From Macrocystis pyrifera (taxonomy: Eukaryota > Sar > Phaeophyceae > Laminariales > Laminariaceae), in assembly GCA_031763025.1 (NCBI GenBank), contig JASSKH010000001.1:12627102-12691101 (forward strand): a stretch of DNA of 64,000 bases, given 5' to 3'. Positions 1-11,200 of the stretch are shown here, in pieces. A program made the translations under genes and the position numbers. Positions within the stretch are counted from its first letter, which is position 1. Every line of letters starts with the position of its first letter. The notes beneath the pieces are model-generated. The model ran no database searches. It saw nothing but the letters and a program-made list of their open reading frames with translations, and was not told the origin of the DNA.

Positions 1-1795
1 GGTACGGCGTGGTTACTAGATCTCTCTGAGGTCGTGTCTATTTTGTAGGAGCGAGTAGTGCTTAGTAGTATAGTTAGTAGTCGTAGTAGTACTGTGGTGG
101 TAGTGTACCAGGCAGTATTTCTTAGAGAGTATGCTGCTTCTACCTGTGCTGCATCTGCGTAGTAGTGGTAGTGATGAAAAGCAACGGTATACCAGGTATA
201 TAGTAGTCAACCCATGCTACCGCGAACATGTAATAGTGTAGTTTACTCCACAGAATGAGTAGTACTTAGTTCCTGCCGACTACTATTATTAATTATTACT
301 CTTTCCTTCGAGCAACACGCTAACGCATGGCCCCTGTTTCCGCCAAGAACATCTATGCGGGTGTTACCTGTGAGACCCTTTTCGCCTTGCGACGCCCCCG
401 GGGTTTTACGTTACCCACATCCCGAAGGGGAAAATCGTACAGTATATACACGATCGATATCAGTCACAAACTATTTACATCAATATGTTACAGGTTAAAC
501 ACATGGCTTATTCACTACTCTACTAGCAAGTGAAAACGCGAGAACTCACTGGGATCGGCGCAAAGCCGAACTCCACAGTATGCTTTGGGCGCAACCAGTA
601 TTCAACTGCGCCTGTTAATCTAATCCACGCAAAACCCATGTACCGAGCAAAATCCAAAAGTTCGAAGGAATCACATATAGAATACGCGCGCTCGGTTTAT
701 CACAATACTTGTAAAATTCGGTAAAAATGGAATATAGACGAGGCGTATTACGCAGCTTGCAAAGTTGAGTATCAAGTATTTAATCAGTCGAACTCATAGC
801 TGACGTATTTCAAAATTTAGAAAATATATAACAAGAGAAAAAAAAAACGGTTGGAACAACTGTAGCATTAGTGCGGAATGCTTTGCTGCCACGAAAACCT
901 GACTACAGGAGCATTCACCGTGATAGCTTCTGCGACGAACTCGTCGTACCCACCCGAAACGTATGTATACGGGTATCTTGATACCCCAATGTGGAATCTG
1001 GCAAACCCATGTACAATATATAACAAATGATCCACAGTATTTCAAACGGCACAAAACACATCCCAGTAACCTACAGCACGGTAGTAGTTTAAGATATTTG
1101 TCATCTAGGGTACACAATGGGGAGAAATTGATCATCTCCTCGGGTGTGCGCTACGGGAAATCACAACGACGGCACCCTAATAAATATATCCACACACAAA
1201 AAGCAACACAACCACAGAAGTGACGTCGAGGGCTAAGATATCAGAATACCAGTGACACCGGTAAAGCAGCGCATCAGCACATCAACGTAACCAGGATAGA
1301 AGTGGTATCAGTGACATCAGAACGCCCACAACGTACTATAAGGATATCACTACCACAGCATCGGAACAAGCCTAAAAACCCAGACTTTAGTCGACCCCTT
1401 CGGCTACCGCACCCTAACTGCCGCACTGATCTAAATACGAACGCTGTGCATAAAAACGCGGTGTAGTTCAAAGAGGTTGTGAGACAGTGTAGGCCTTGGA
1501 ACGGATGCACAAATCCCCAGGCCTAGCTAGTCTGTGCCGAATATGATAGTACAACACAATTGACCTACCGAGTTATTTTCTTTCGTTTCTCTTCTTCGTA
1601 TGATGTGTGTACGGTATGACATAGCATTCTCCGCTGTACTTACCTCATACCTGGTACGTGGCAACGTAGTATCTCTGCGTTCTAGTTTTGTGACCACATA
1701 ACTTTAATCTCTCCAGGATTGGAAAATCGGCACGGACACTGGTTGTGCTGGATGTCGACGCGTAGAAAGAACGGTTTCATGTGAAGAACACACAC
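1..1795 (+). repeat. Repeat element R (copy in unit 1, left end cut by window)
   Basis: This non-coding repeat starts with GTA/TAG-rich sequence (about 50-180) and ends at a short AC run near 1795. Related copies lie at 49639-51780 and 52354-54160. Its last ~130 bp are shared with the 3' end of the insertion at 4094-4844, and a piece (CATACCTGG...GTAGTATCTCT) is also visible near 40672-40715. The middle (about 840-1530) is the recurrent upstream block of the array, with diverged counterparts at 18361-19080, 25565-26250 and 35245-35960. No reading frame of interest is present. The class is unclear; the AC-tailed 3' end suggests, but does not prove, a retroposed element. Confidence 0.6.
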
Positions 1796-1830
1796 ATCAG
1801 GCGAATAGGTCAGGTTTTGGCGGACACAGT

Positions 1831-2766
1831 TTGGACAAAACATCATATTTTTACTGCCCCTTTCGTGCTGAATTTATACACGATATTCGTTTTAAATACC
1901 AGGTATTCTTATTGTTTTACAGTGTTACACTTAGCTTTTGTCGAAAAAAATGTGGTTCGGAGACGACGTTCAGTTTTCACGTTAACTCCGCTGACCTTCC
2001 ATCACCACATGACTACCATTTTGGGTATACGTGTCAACGTGCGTACATACATGCCCTCCTTACCCAAAATGCTCCGTACGTCTGGCATGAAAACAGTAGG
2101 GTGCAAACCACAGGCTGGACGAGAATGCTGGTTTTCGTCATCATTGTCGCAAAATACGCACCAGAACCGAGTCCACGGCCGTCCATATTGCGTGAGCTGT
2201 TCATCATATTATCCACCTCGTACTACACCAACTTCGCTGCCTACATATACTGCAATTTATGTTTTGATAGAGCAGACGTCGTAGTGTTGAAGCCAATATT
2301 GCCACAGCAGTATTCTAACCAAGGTACATCTAATACAAGTACATATTCGCACGAAGTATATTTATATATTCTATTGGATATCAACACTAAAGATGAAGTA
2401 TATTTTAATGAAGCAAGGCCGACGCCCATTTCCATGAAGAAAACGGCCGAGGCCGACACAAAGTCCACAAAATTCGAAGAATCTGGACAGCAACTAACGC
2501 ACAAGGTGAGCAAGACGAACAACACTTCGCCATGCGTACTACAATTGATAATCCTTGAAGGCGTGATCATAATGTTTATTCTTCCACCACGCATGGAGTG
2601 GATGGTAACGCCAATATTTTCTGGGGTGTGTGGAAAGTACCCCCAATCAATGGAGTTGACAAATAGAATTTATACACATATATTTGAGAAAACTCTAACA
2701 ACTAGCTGTGAGATCGAGAATTTCGTAAAAAAAAACATACACCAGAGATATGAAAGCCGTGCGTGA
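1831..2766 (+). CDS. Long open frame of unknown status (311 codons)
   Basis: This is the longest open frame in the window. By a rough stop-frequency estimate, a frame this long is unlikely in random sequence of this size. I do not recognise any domain. A stretch around its codons 80-140 keeps the same frame in the diverged unit at 19257-19481 (shared pattern HENSR.Q.TGWT.ML). Codons 196-270 form a block conserved at 19955-20179 and 27050-27268. Against it being a gene: in the near-identical copy 2 the frame is broken by a 7-bp deletion near 54531 and by the R duplication, there is no clear start context, and codon-position substitution bias is weak. It may be a remnant of a coding exon. Confidence 0.17.
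   Translation: MDKTSYFYCPFRAEFIHDIRFKYQVFLLFYSVTLSFCRKKCGSETTFSFHVNSADLPSPHDYHFGYTCQRAYIHALLTQNAPYVWHENSRVQTTGWTRMLVFVIIVAKYAPEPSPRPSILRELFIILSTSYYTNFAAYIYCNLCFDRADVVVLKPILPQQYSNQGTSNTSTYSHEVYLYILLDINTKDEVYFNEARPTPISMKKTAEADTKSTKFEESGQQLTHKVSKTNNTSPCVLQLIILEGVIIMFILPPRMEWMVTPIFSGVCGKYPQSMELTNRIYTHIFEKTLTTSCEIENFVKKNIHQRYESRA
2416..2640 (+). other. Conserved 75-codon block, copy in unit 1
   Basis: The 225 bp align without a gap to 19955-20179 (about 51 differences by hand count) and to 27050-27268 with one in-frame 6-nt deletion. Both the plus frame (RPTP...VCGKY) and an overlapping minus frame (HGEVLFVLLTL...MGVGL) are open in all three. Counts of A-versus-B differences at plus codon positions 1, 2 and 3 are about 12, 18 and 21, so third-position bias is weak and neither strand is clearly coding. 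It sits about 1.3 kb upstream of the gene A start. Confidence 0.45.
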
Positions 2767-3764
2767 AGCTTGGATCGTGGATCGTACTGCGGAATTTATA
2801 TGGCCTCATGCAGGAAACACACACCGTAAATGAGCGACACAAAATCTGAAGCGCCAAATTCCAGGAGTCGGTGTGTCTATAACGTGGAAAAAAGAAATAC
2901 ATTCATATTTCCAAGGTTGCACGGATAGGGAGTTTTCCGCTGTGTTTTCTGTACCATGTACCTGTTATTGTTACCGTTTGAGATTAGCATGAAGATAGAT
3001 AGACTTTTTATCATTACTGTCGAGCGGTATTAAGCAATAATTTTACGTGTCTATCGCCCAGGTACCTGGAAAGACGGTATGGGTGGGTGAAAAAAAATAA
3101 ACTTTTTTTCTATACCCTGATAGTTAGTTTCCGTTGGTGAGGAGTGGTTCCAGTATGTACCACGTGCACGGAGACGTAGTAATTTGTTCAACTATACGAT
3201 AGGTGCTCATCGCATTTGTGTTCCATATCAAAAGGAGGGCATGTGCTCAAAGCTGCTTATACTTTACCGAAATGGTACGTACATATAAAAAAGACACCTG
3301 AAATCCTTGCACTGTCTTCCAAGGCACTGAGTATATTGTCTGTGTCAGATATGTGGACATGAACAGCGATGAAACTGCACAATGAATATATTTAATATTA
3401 TTGTTGTTATTATGCTAGCCTTCCGACCATACAGCGTAGATTACTAGTTAGTCTGAATGCGGATCGACCAGCCTTGAATCTATTCTGGCCTTAATGACTG
3501 TACATTGGTTGTACGGACAACGCTTTTGAACTTAGAGGCACAAATATGCCCGCGGCGGGTGTGCCTCGTCACGCCATTTACCACCAGGATGATAGGTTAA
3601 CAAAAGTCATACTTTCATTTTCTGCACTGTATTGGTACAAGGACGTAACAAGAGGCCCTTGATGATCGGAAGAATCAGACAACTGCCACAAGCCATTACT
3701 CCGAAGAAATAAGTTGTCTTTTCCGAGGACGGATCATTGAGACACGATTGTCACACAGTAAAGA
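2767..3764 (+). other. 5' flank of gene A, no gene seen
   Basis: This region is diverged-homologous to the flanks of B (20180-21240) and C (27270-28085) and near-identical to 55050-56120. It holds the single-copy counterpart (about 3250-3400) of the 126-bp sequence that is tandemly doubled upstream of B. No open frame here is supported. Confidence 0.5.
3552..3573 (+). promoter_or_regulatory. Conserved upstream GC-rich element, gene A
   Basis: A 22-bp sequence beginning GCGGCGGGTGTGCCTCGTC lies 366 bp before the ATG. It recurs at 21037 (359 bp before the B start), 27871 (372 bp before C, one or two mismatches) and 55908 (366 bp before A', one mismatch), in flanks otherwise much more diverged. 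Position and conservation suggest a regulatory site; the factor is unknown. Confidence 0.45.
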
Positions 3765-3917
3765 AAACGGAATTGTGGTCGCGGAAACATTGAAGTAAAG
3801 TTTACCCACCGACAGCAACGAAGTCTGGGTACCCACCGCCCCACTCCTGTCTTCTCGTCTCCAAACCACCTCTTCATCTACCTCGTACTACATTCTTCTA
3901 CCCAAGGCTCTGTCATC
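3765..3917 (+). promoter_or_regulatory. Proximal promoter / 5' leader, gene A
   Basis: About 150 bp before the start codon are alignable in all five gene copies. They share a GTGGTCGCGGAAAC-like stretch, a CCGACAGCAACG motif, and a pyrimidine-rich leader ending CTCTGTCATC directly before ATG. No TATA box is obvious. This is probably the core promoter and 5' UTR; the transcription start cannot be placed. Confidence 0.5.
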
Positions 3918-6900
3918 ATGCGTGCCTTCGCTATCCTGGCCACCATTTACGCTGCTACAGTCGGCACTACCTCAGGTATTTTTTCAGAAGAAATAGCTCT
4001 GATACAATCCATGTACGTAAGTTAATACGGAGAGACGAGACAAACGTAGAAATATAGTACTGATCATATTTGTAGATACGTACTTGATTAACGTAGAGGG
4101 AATGGGGGGAGGGGTAACAGCAGGAGGGGTAGAGGGAACACCGTACAAGTGTATAGGGGCAGGGGGGGGAACAGGAGGAGTAGAAGGGAAACCGCGGTAG
4201 AAGAGAGTAGCAGAGAGACCGCAGATAGGGTAGCAAGGTACCAGGCCGACTAATAGGTTGGACGTTTCTTTGCTACTCGTACCGCCAACTGCTGCGGCCG
4301 TTCGGTATGCATTTTGATTTTTTCCCTTCTTATCCTTATGAAAGAAGTACTACATAGTGGGTGGGTGACGAGCGTATTTTGGCCCACTCACTATTGCTCT
4401 TTTTACTTAGTTAAGTGTTCACCGGGATGCATAGTCCCCTTTTTCCTTCTCGTATCTTTCCCCTTGCACGTCCCTTTTGGCTCATGCTCGGGGTAAGTAT
4501 GTATGTGTCTGAGCTTTGGCTTCCCTTTTTATTTATTTATTTGGGATTCTTCTCCTTTTCTTTTTCTTTTTCTTGTTCTTTTTCGGTTTGGTTTTTTCGT
4601 TGCTTCTCTTTCTTTATGGTGTATTTTGGTTGGTGGCGTATGTATGTATGTTGTGTCGGCCGCACCTAGTGCGAAGGCATGGTATTGCGTAGGCTATTAA
4701 TGCATTACGGTGTGTTATCTCTGTGTCGTAGTCTGTGACCACAGAGCTCGTATCTTTCTAGGGTGAAGAATCAGCACGGACACTGGGCTTGCTGGATGTC
4801 GACGAGTAGAAGAACGGTTTAATGTGAAGAACACACACACACACACTTGATTAACGAGTCTCGTAGTTCCGTGATAACGCTGACATCAATATCAGTTGAG
4901 CTCTACAGTACGCTATGGCGCGTATCCCGTCCTAACAAGTAAGCTTTCAACTGTGTGGCTTCACATTTGGAATACCAGGTTGACCGTTTACGGATATAGT
5001 ACATTTGTTTGTTCTTTTTTGGCATGGCGCCGAATGTCGGGCATCTTTCGAATACTATGTAATTGTGGTGTTATAGGTGACAGATCCGAGCCACTCCGCA
5101 CTATTGATGAAACCGTTGTGTACAACGAGGGCATGCAGTACGAATATGCTTCCGAACGAAAAAAAAACTACGGGTCTGGAGAGTTGTCACAACTGCAACA
5201 TCTTTGATATAATTTGACTTATCTGCTTGCAAGGAAGACCGCCGTGTGTGTTCAACTGTATACTAAGGTCCACGGTTTGGTGGTTAATGGCAACCATGCG
5301 TTCGTTGAGGGCGTGTGATTTGGAATGGTTGCGGAAGCAGTAACAAAAGCCATCTCAATCGCTTCGCGAAAGTCATCCAACATTTACGAAGCCAATGCAA
5401 AAACCGGGGTGCAAGGTTTACAGAATAGCAAACGCGTGTAGAAGGCACAGAGCTGACAATTCCCGCACGATCGAAAATATTGACCAGTCCGTGGATTTGC
5501 CAAGCTAAAACGTCGCTGCTTCATGAGTAGTATGGGTATTCATTTCTCGAAGTTAAGTGAGTACTTAACGCTGATGGTGGGTTTGAGTGCACAACCCTGT
5601 GCACGGTATGAAGTGTATATTGATGACTTGGCTATTCACGGCCAAGCAAAAGCCACGCGAAGGGCTTTATACAAATCCAAACCCCGACAGTTGTAACTCT
5701 CGAACACCCGACCAGTACAAACAGGAGTCAAATGGCTAATGAAGCACGTACGAAAATAGTTTAAATTTGTGCCCCCACGCCCAACTACCCGTACTTTGTA
5801 CACCGCCATATCAGCCCTCGTCGAGGCGGGCGACCGGACCAGGGTAGACGTAGATGCCAATGGCTACGACACCCGGACGTCTGGGAATGGCTGCAGCCCG
5901 AAAGGGTGCGTGCCGTACAACACCCGGGACAACGATATCTGGGCAAACTCTCGCTGGTCTTGCAAGGGTGAAATCCTCGATAGCTCTGATGAGGACGACG
6001 GGTGCTGCATCACGTATTACTTCAAGGTTGCCCAAGATCTTGTCAGCATGAGCATCGCCTTCCACAAGGGGGACGAAAACACCCGGACGCTGGACGTGTT
6101 CGACAACGGCAAACACCACAGCACCATCACGTCCAGCGGCAAGACGCTTGATTACCAGTACTTCAACCTTTACACCGACGAAACCAAGGACCTCAAGCTT
6201 TGCCTCGACGACCCTAGGTGGTACACTGACGTGTGGCTGAGCATCACCGAGGTGGGACGGGGGGGCCCTAGGGCAGGGAAGTCAGGCAACAGCCAAGATA
6301 TTTAATCTACAATTTCGCGGACAGAAATGACCTTCTGTCATGAGTAGAAATTAATTGTTGGGAAAAACGTCCTAGGCCATGTGTCATACGTATGATGGCT
6401 ACACGGTACACTCCGTCCAGGGGTCAACGTTTGCACTACAAGTTGATGAGCTGATCGTGCTAGTCAACGCAACACGTTTCCCGAACGGAAACTTCAATAT
6501 TCGTTTCTTGTTAAGGTCTTCTTGTAGTTGTTGGAAACAATGCGTACATTCATGTTTTGCGTATAGAATCCTTGCGAACATCCAATTCTTTGCCTGCCAA
6601 TAAAAGTATACAAACTACAACCCGTTTAGACGGGAAATCGTCTTGTCAGTACTGTGTAGGTCTCCATTAAAATAACTACACGACTGAAATATCGTCTTTG
6701 ATATTCAAATACAAGCATTTCCAGCACACACAGCGGAATAGAACACTGTGAAGTGAATACCCATGTACACGCATATCCTGATGCAATCCAGACTGTCGAA
6801 ATGACTCGGGGGTGAGCTAATGGAGACGTTCATTGATGCACGAAGCATAGATAGGTGCCTCGCGAAAACGTCATAGCCGTTAGGCCATTTATTCACTTTT

Positions 6901-8270
6901 ATCGATAACTTCGTTTATAGGGATCTCTGCGCCTCCAAGGTGTACAGCTCGTTCTGACGAAGGTTTATTATGTACTATTAATAGATGTCCTCATCTCCCA
7001 CGCCAGAAGTATGGGGATTTGTTTGTAACTTCCAAAGTCTACCAGGACCGCGGAGCTGTAGGTTTGCTGAGGTTTGGCCTAGTTGCCGATTATTATGTTT
7101 CTTGTATTCCAACGCACATATGATTGTGATTGTTGAAATATTTCTGCCACATAGCCGTAGGATTGCCGTGGCCATTAGGGTCTCGACGTCAGCGAAACAT
7201 ATTGATTTCCTGGCCAAAAAATGTTGTTCGTCTGGAGTAATTATAGGAGTGCCTCGATGACATCTCGATTATTTGTGTGGCGTAGTCCATTTAGTTGACA
7301 CAAAAATCAAAACACCCGGGCAAACATGCGAAATTCAGACTTGCTATCGTAAAGATGAATCACCACCAATGTGAAACTCCATGGATTTGTCGAACTTGCA
7401 AACTGTTGTGATAGAGACGTTGACAACACGAGCGGATTGCCGTCATACACGTTTGATCGAGGCTACATACATTTTTCCCAACGCGTCATAGCAGCATTGC
7501 ACCTGTGGGGATACGACACGGCATAGTTACTCACCGGGTCGGTTTATTCAGTGGTGGTTGGCGTAGTGTACGTTTCGTTTATCTAACAAATGCTTAGTAC
7601 GTGGCTCGCATATCTCTTTGGTAGTACTTATTATCTTATGGTAAGTGAACCCAAAGGACGATAAAGAAGCACACACCTGAGTGCCATGGTACATACCTGA
7701 ACGTCACGGTGAGCACTTGTTACTCCCAATAGCCGCCATATTCCCACCAATACTTGGGCAGTGCTGACAAAAGCGATCTTGGAATCCATGGAAAGAAGGG
7801 GTTCGGGTCTAACCTCTAGACGGACACCCCGTTGTTAATTCGTTTGACATGCACCATACCCGCCGAGGTGGCAATGCGCGCAATAGGTATATGTAACATT
7901 CATAAATGTTACACGCAGTACGTGTAATATGATATATATGGCAAACATTACCGACAGTAGTACGTATCTTGCAGCACCGCGATCAAATGGAGGCACTATA
8001 CGTCGAGGATATGAGTTTGGACACATGTGCGCACACTATAATTTTTGGTTGGCCGCCCACCCCAGCTATCACCATTGTTTGCCAGTACAGCCCGGGTGGT
8101 GGAGGGGGGGGTGGACGTACGATGACAACGCCACTCATTTCTTCCCTGTGGACCATGTCATCTAGTGGTCGGCCATTTCTTGGTCGCCGGTGCACTTATC
8201 TAAATGTCTCCCCTCTGTGTGATCCCACAACCCTCGTTCCGTCTTTCAGGTGCAGTTCTGGGTGGAGTAA
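3918..8270 (+). CDS. Secreted discoidin/CBM32-like single-domain protein, copy A (3 exons)
   Basis: Exons are 3918-3975, 5815-6251 and 8250-8270, giving 171 codons plus stop. Exon 1 encodes the signal peptide MRAFAILATIYAATVGTTS and ends in phase 1 at CAG|GTATTT. Exon 2 encodes residues 20-165 and ends in phase 0 at GAG|GTGGGA. Exon 3 follows a TTTCAG acceptor and adds VQFWVE and stop. The domain pattern (WSCKG at 67-71, CCITYYF at 83-89, QDLVSMSIAFHKGDE at 93-107, TSSGKT at 125-130, WLSITEVQF at 160-168) matches the C-terminal half of F5/8 type C / CBM32 domains, so sugar or polysaccharide binding outside the cell is likely. Cysteines are at 46, 51, 69, 83, 84 and 149. An acidic loop DSSDEDDG lies at 75-82. 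R29 replaces the W of A', B and C. Intron 1 carries a mobile insertion absent from A'. The ligand is unknown. Confidence 0.85.
4094..4844 (+). mobile_element. ~751-bp insertion in intron 1 of gene A with 12-bp target-site duplication
   Basis: Copy 2 reads straight through this site (near 56443), whereas here ACTTGATTAACG occurs at both 4082-4093 and 4845-4856 with extra sequence between. The insert starts G-rich (4094-4170, several runs of 3-7 G), has a long polypyrimidine tract (about 4545-4615) and ends in an AC repeat. Its last ~130 bp (4712-4844) match the 3' end of repeat R at about 1663-1795. No transposase or reverse transcriptase frame is present, so it is non-autonomous. A retroposon with a microsatellite-like 3' tail fits best. 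The open frames inside it are low-complexity artefacts. Confidence 0.72.
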
Positions 8271-11200
8271 CACATCAAATATTTCTTTCAAGGCCTGGAC
8301 ACCCTTGAGCTGAGACCCCACTACGTGTTTCCAGTTCTTACACTCTACGTCGTCGGGTGTTTGTTTGGCTATAGACTACTAGCGTTGTAAGGGTGCAGTA
8401 GATTATAGCCGTCGATATGATGCGCGGTTTTTAGCGACGATGTATTCCATCGAGGGATGCATTTAATGGCCTATCCGGTCGTTTGAGGGCATCTGTACTG
8501 ACTGGATGTTGCGCCTAGATGTTTGGTATTCACAAACAGTGAAGTGGAGATGTCGTGAGTTGCATGACTTCGGTGTCCACATAAAGAGCGCCACAGGTTA
8601 CGCAGCGATTGAACGTTGGATTGTGCGAAACGAGTATCATCACGGCTGGGTTCGGACGATTGTTGTCAAGGTTGTCAGTTAGCGGTGATAACTTTGTTGC
8701 ATATGGTCAAGCCCAACGAATGACGCAGGAGTGTATCTCTGTGGCATACTAAGCAACGGACTGGGTATGGTAAAGGAGGCGATATGTATGAGAGCACGGG
8801 GGGTTTGTTCCAGATAGGCACTGTCGGTCGCACGAAACGGGTATCATCGTTCTCCAGCGTGTATGTGCATTTGGTCACCAATCCGCAGTGAAGGAAGCCC
8901 GGCCCGCTTGGTAAGCGGTCCGATCTTTGTGAGGGCTCGAAATTAATCAAACGAATACTCGTACTTACAAAAGTTACCTGCTACGGCCTCGTCTGGGATA
9001 ATGGTTGTGAATGCTTGCAAACGATTGCCACGAACGCTTGGTGATTTCATGCTTAACCAATTACGGACTGCGGTCTGTCTTTCTGCAAAACCTCCTTTGA
9101 ATTTGACTCGGTTGCCCCCCAAAGGCGACTGCAGTACGAACGGCGTTAATGCCGAAGCTCTAGCGACTGGTACCATCGTCGTAGGCTCTTGAGATGGCCT
9201 CGTTTGCCTAAATCCAATAATGTCAGTGGGAATCCTCGTGTTTACTCTTTGGTAAGCTGCGCGGTTATATTCTTATTGATAGTTCATGCAGGAGAACGAG
9301 GCCTCGTTGGATCGTTCTCACCGCCTTCTACTGACACTGGGAACTTCGATTTCATCATTTGGGTCACATTCTTCGCCATCGCCGTCATGATGGTACCGAC
9401 GTCGCCTCGGAATGTGTGTGGGCACGCCACGTTTTGTTATACCATCGACACAGTAGTGGCCTCTGCCGGTATGTCGGAAACAGTTGAGAGTGCGGAAGGA
9501 AGCACAAAGCGTGTCCGCGACGTTGTTGTGTGTTCACCTCAGTTTTGAGACATACGTCAGTTAAAGAAAATCGACTTTTGTACGTGCAGTTTAGGGTGCA
9601 AACGTTAGTGATACTATCGCGGTGGCTATATCCTAAATATGGTTGTGCCAAACATGAGGAACGCGACGTTGTGCTGGCATGGAGCAACTGCAAAAATATT
9701 TCAATTCCAAAATTGCTCCGCGTAAAAGAAAAACGGTATGATGAGAAGACCACGTACTATTGACTCTCTAAGTGTTGTTTATCCCCCCAAAGCTTCACTA
9801 GAGCGCATCGGTAGTTAAATGCTCACGCACATAGGACTTTGCCCTTCATTTCTTGTTGGATGCACTAGTCTTTTACGGAATCAGTGACTCCTCCATCGAA
9901 CCGACACAGTGCATTGCGTGTCGAGTAATTAACCTTTCCCAGCGGCTTCAAATAAACTTCACAGAAGGTCCGCATATTTCGACACAGGGTCTCCTTGGGC
10001 CAGGAGCGTCACAATACCATAACCCAGATGTTGTACCTTACTACTATCAAGAGGAACATTTTTTGAAGTTACATGGACCATCTTGTACGACGTTGCAGCA
10101 CGATTCGATTTAGCTAGTGCGCGTGTTGTTCGTACGCCCGATAGGATGTATTCGCAAACATAGTAAGCGTCATTCTGCAATGGTCACCGTTAGGAAAATT
10201 ATTAACGGGGTCCATCCCACATTTTGAGCACTCAGGCATCCAGAAGTCGGCAGAGGGTAGTGTAGGCTGTCCCGGTATGTATTCCCGAGGTTTGCAATAG
10301 GGTGTGTAGTGAGTCAAAAGCTAACAACGAGAGAATCGAAATGACTGTTCCTTAACAAATGTTTGAAGGTTTCTCAGGAATCTGGCAACCACGATTTCAG
10401 AGGCCAGAAAAATAAGTTATACTCATACGTCTATGCGGGACCCAAAAAGTGCGTGGTGGCCAGCGACATAGTTCTGGTACGGTATGCCGGACGGACATAT
10501 ACCCAAATGTTGTTTTGGGCAATCACCGTGTAACCTTTTGACAAATATATTTTGTGGGTGAATTTGATGACTATCACCGCAACAACGTAATCCAGGTTTT
10601 TTCTAGGGTACATGCATGCGGAAGTAGTGGCTTATTCAGACTTCCGACATAACCGGTACGCAAGAGGCTCGCTCGCCGGCGTTGGCATATACCAGGCGCC
10701 AATTGATCAAGTTGAATGCTTGGTCAGGTACTGAGCGGCACCCACTGTCCTACGTTCGACGACAAGGGAGGTGTGACCGGGCAGCGTTCGAGTTCAATAC
10801 CGCAAACGAACGTAGCCTTCAGTATATCGCGCATCTATCCCTCTCCATAAACATCAGAGACAATGAGACATTCGATTTGACTTCGCAACTGCTTTGAATT
10901 GGGGTGTAGTACGATCAATGCCATCATGTTGAGAACACAGCGATATTGGTGCGCTGCAGGTGTACCAGGTACACTACCGTACTGTAGTACAACTAAGAGG
11001 CTAACCACCTCAAACGTATAGTTTAATGTTCGAACAAACCACCCTAGGATTGGCTGCAGCGACAGCAAGGAAACATTTGAAGACATGGCTGCACTAGTTC
11101 CGCCATACTCAGCTGTTGATGACGACACATATATCCCTCGTCGTACGGAGGCTCTGTGATTGTCTCAAAACAGACACTCTGTCAAGTATAGGTTCGGATG

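Noticed and set aside
1296..1312. TGGTATCAGTGAC resembling a retrotransposon primer-binding site
   Set aside because: No long terminal repeats or polypurine tract flank it, and similar GGTATCA/TGACATCA words recur as degenerate short repeats in the block.
4415..4700. Hydrophobic F/L-rich frames suggesting membrane proteins
   Set aside because: They come from a T-rich polypyrimidine tract inside the mobile insertion that is absent from copy 2.
5811..6119. 102-codon minus-strand frame opposite exon 2 (also 57403-57711)
   Set aside because: It is the shadow of a conserved coding exon: splice sites, signal peptide and domain motifs all support the plus strand.
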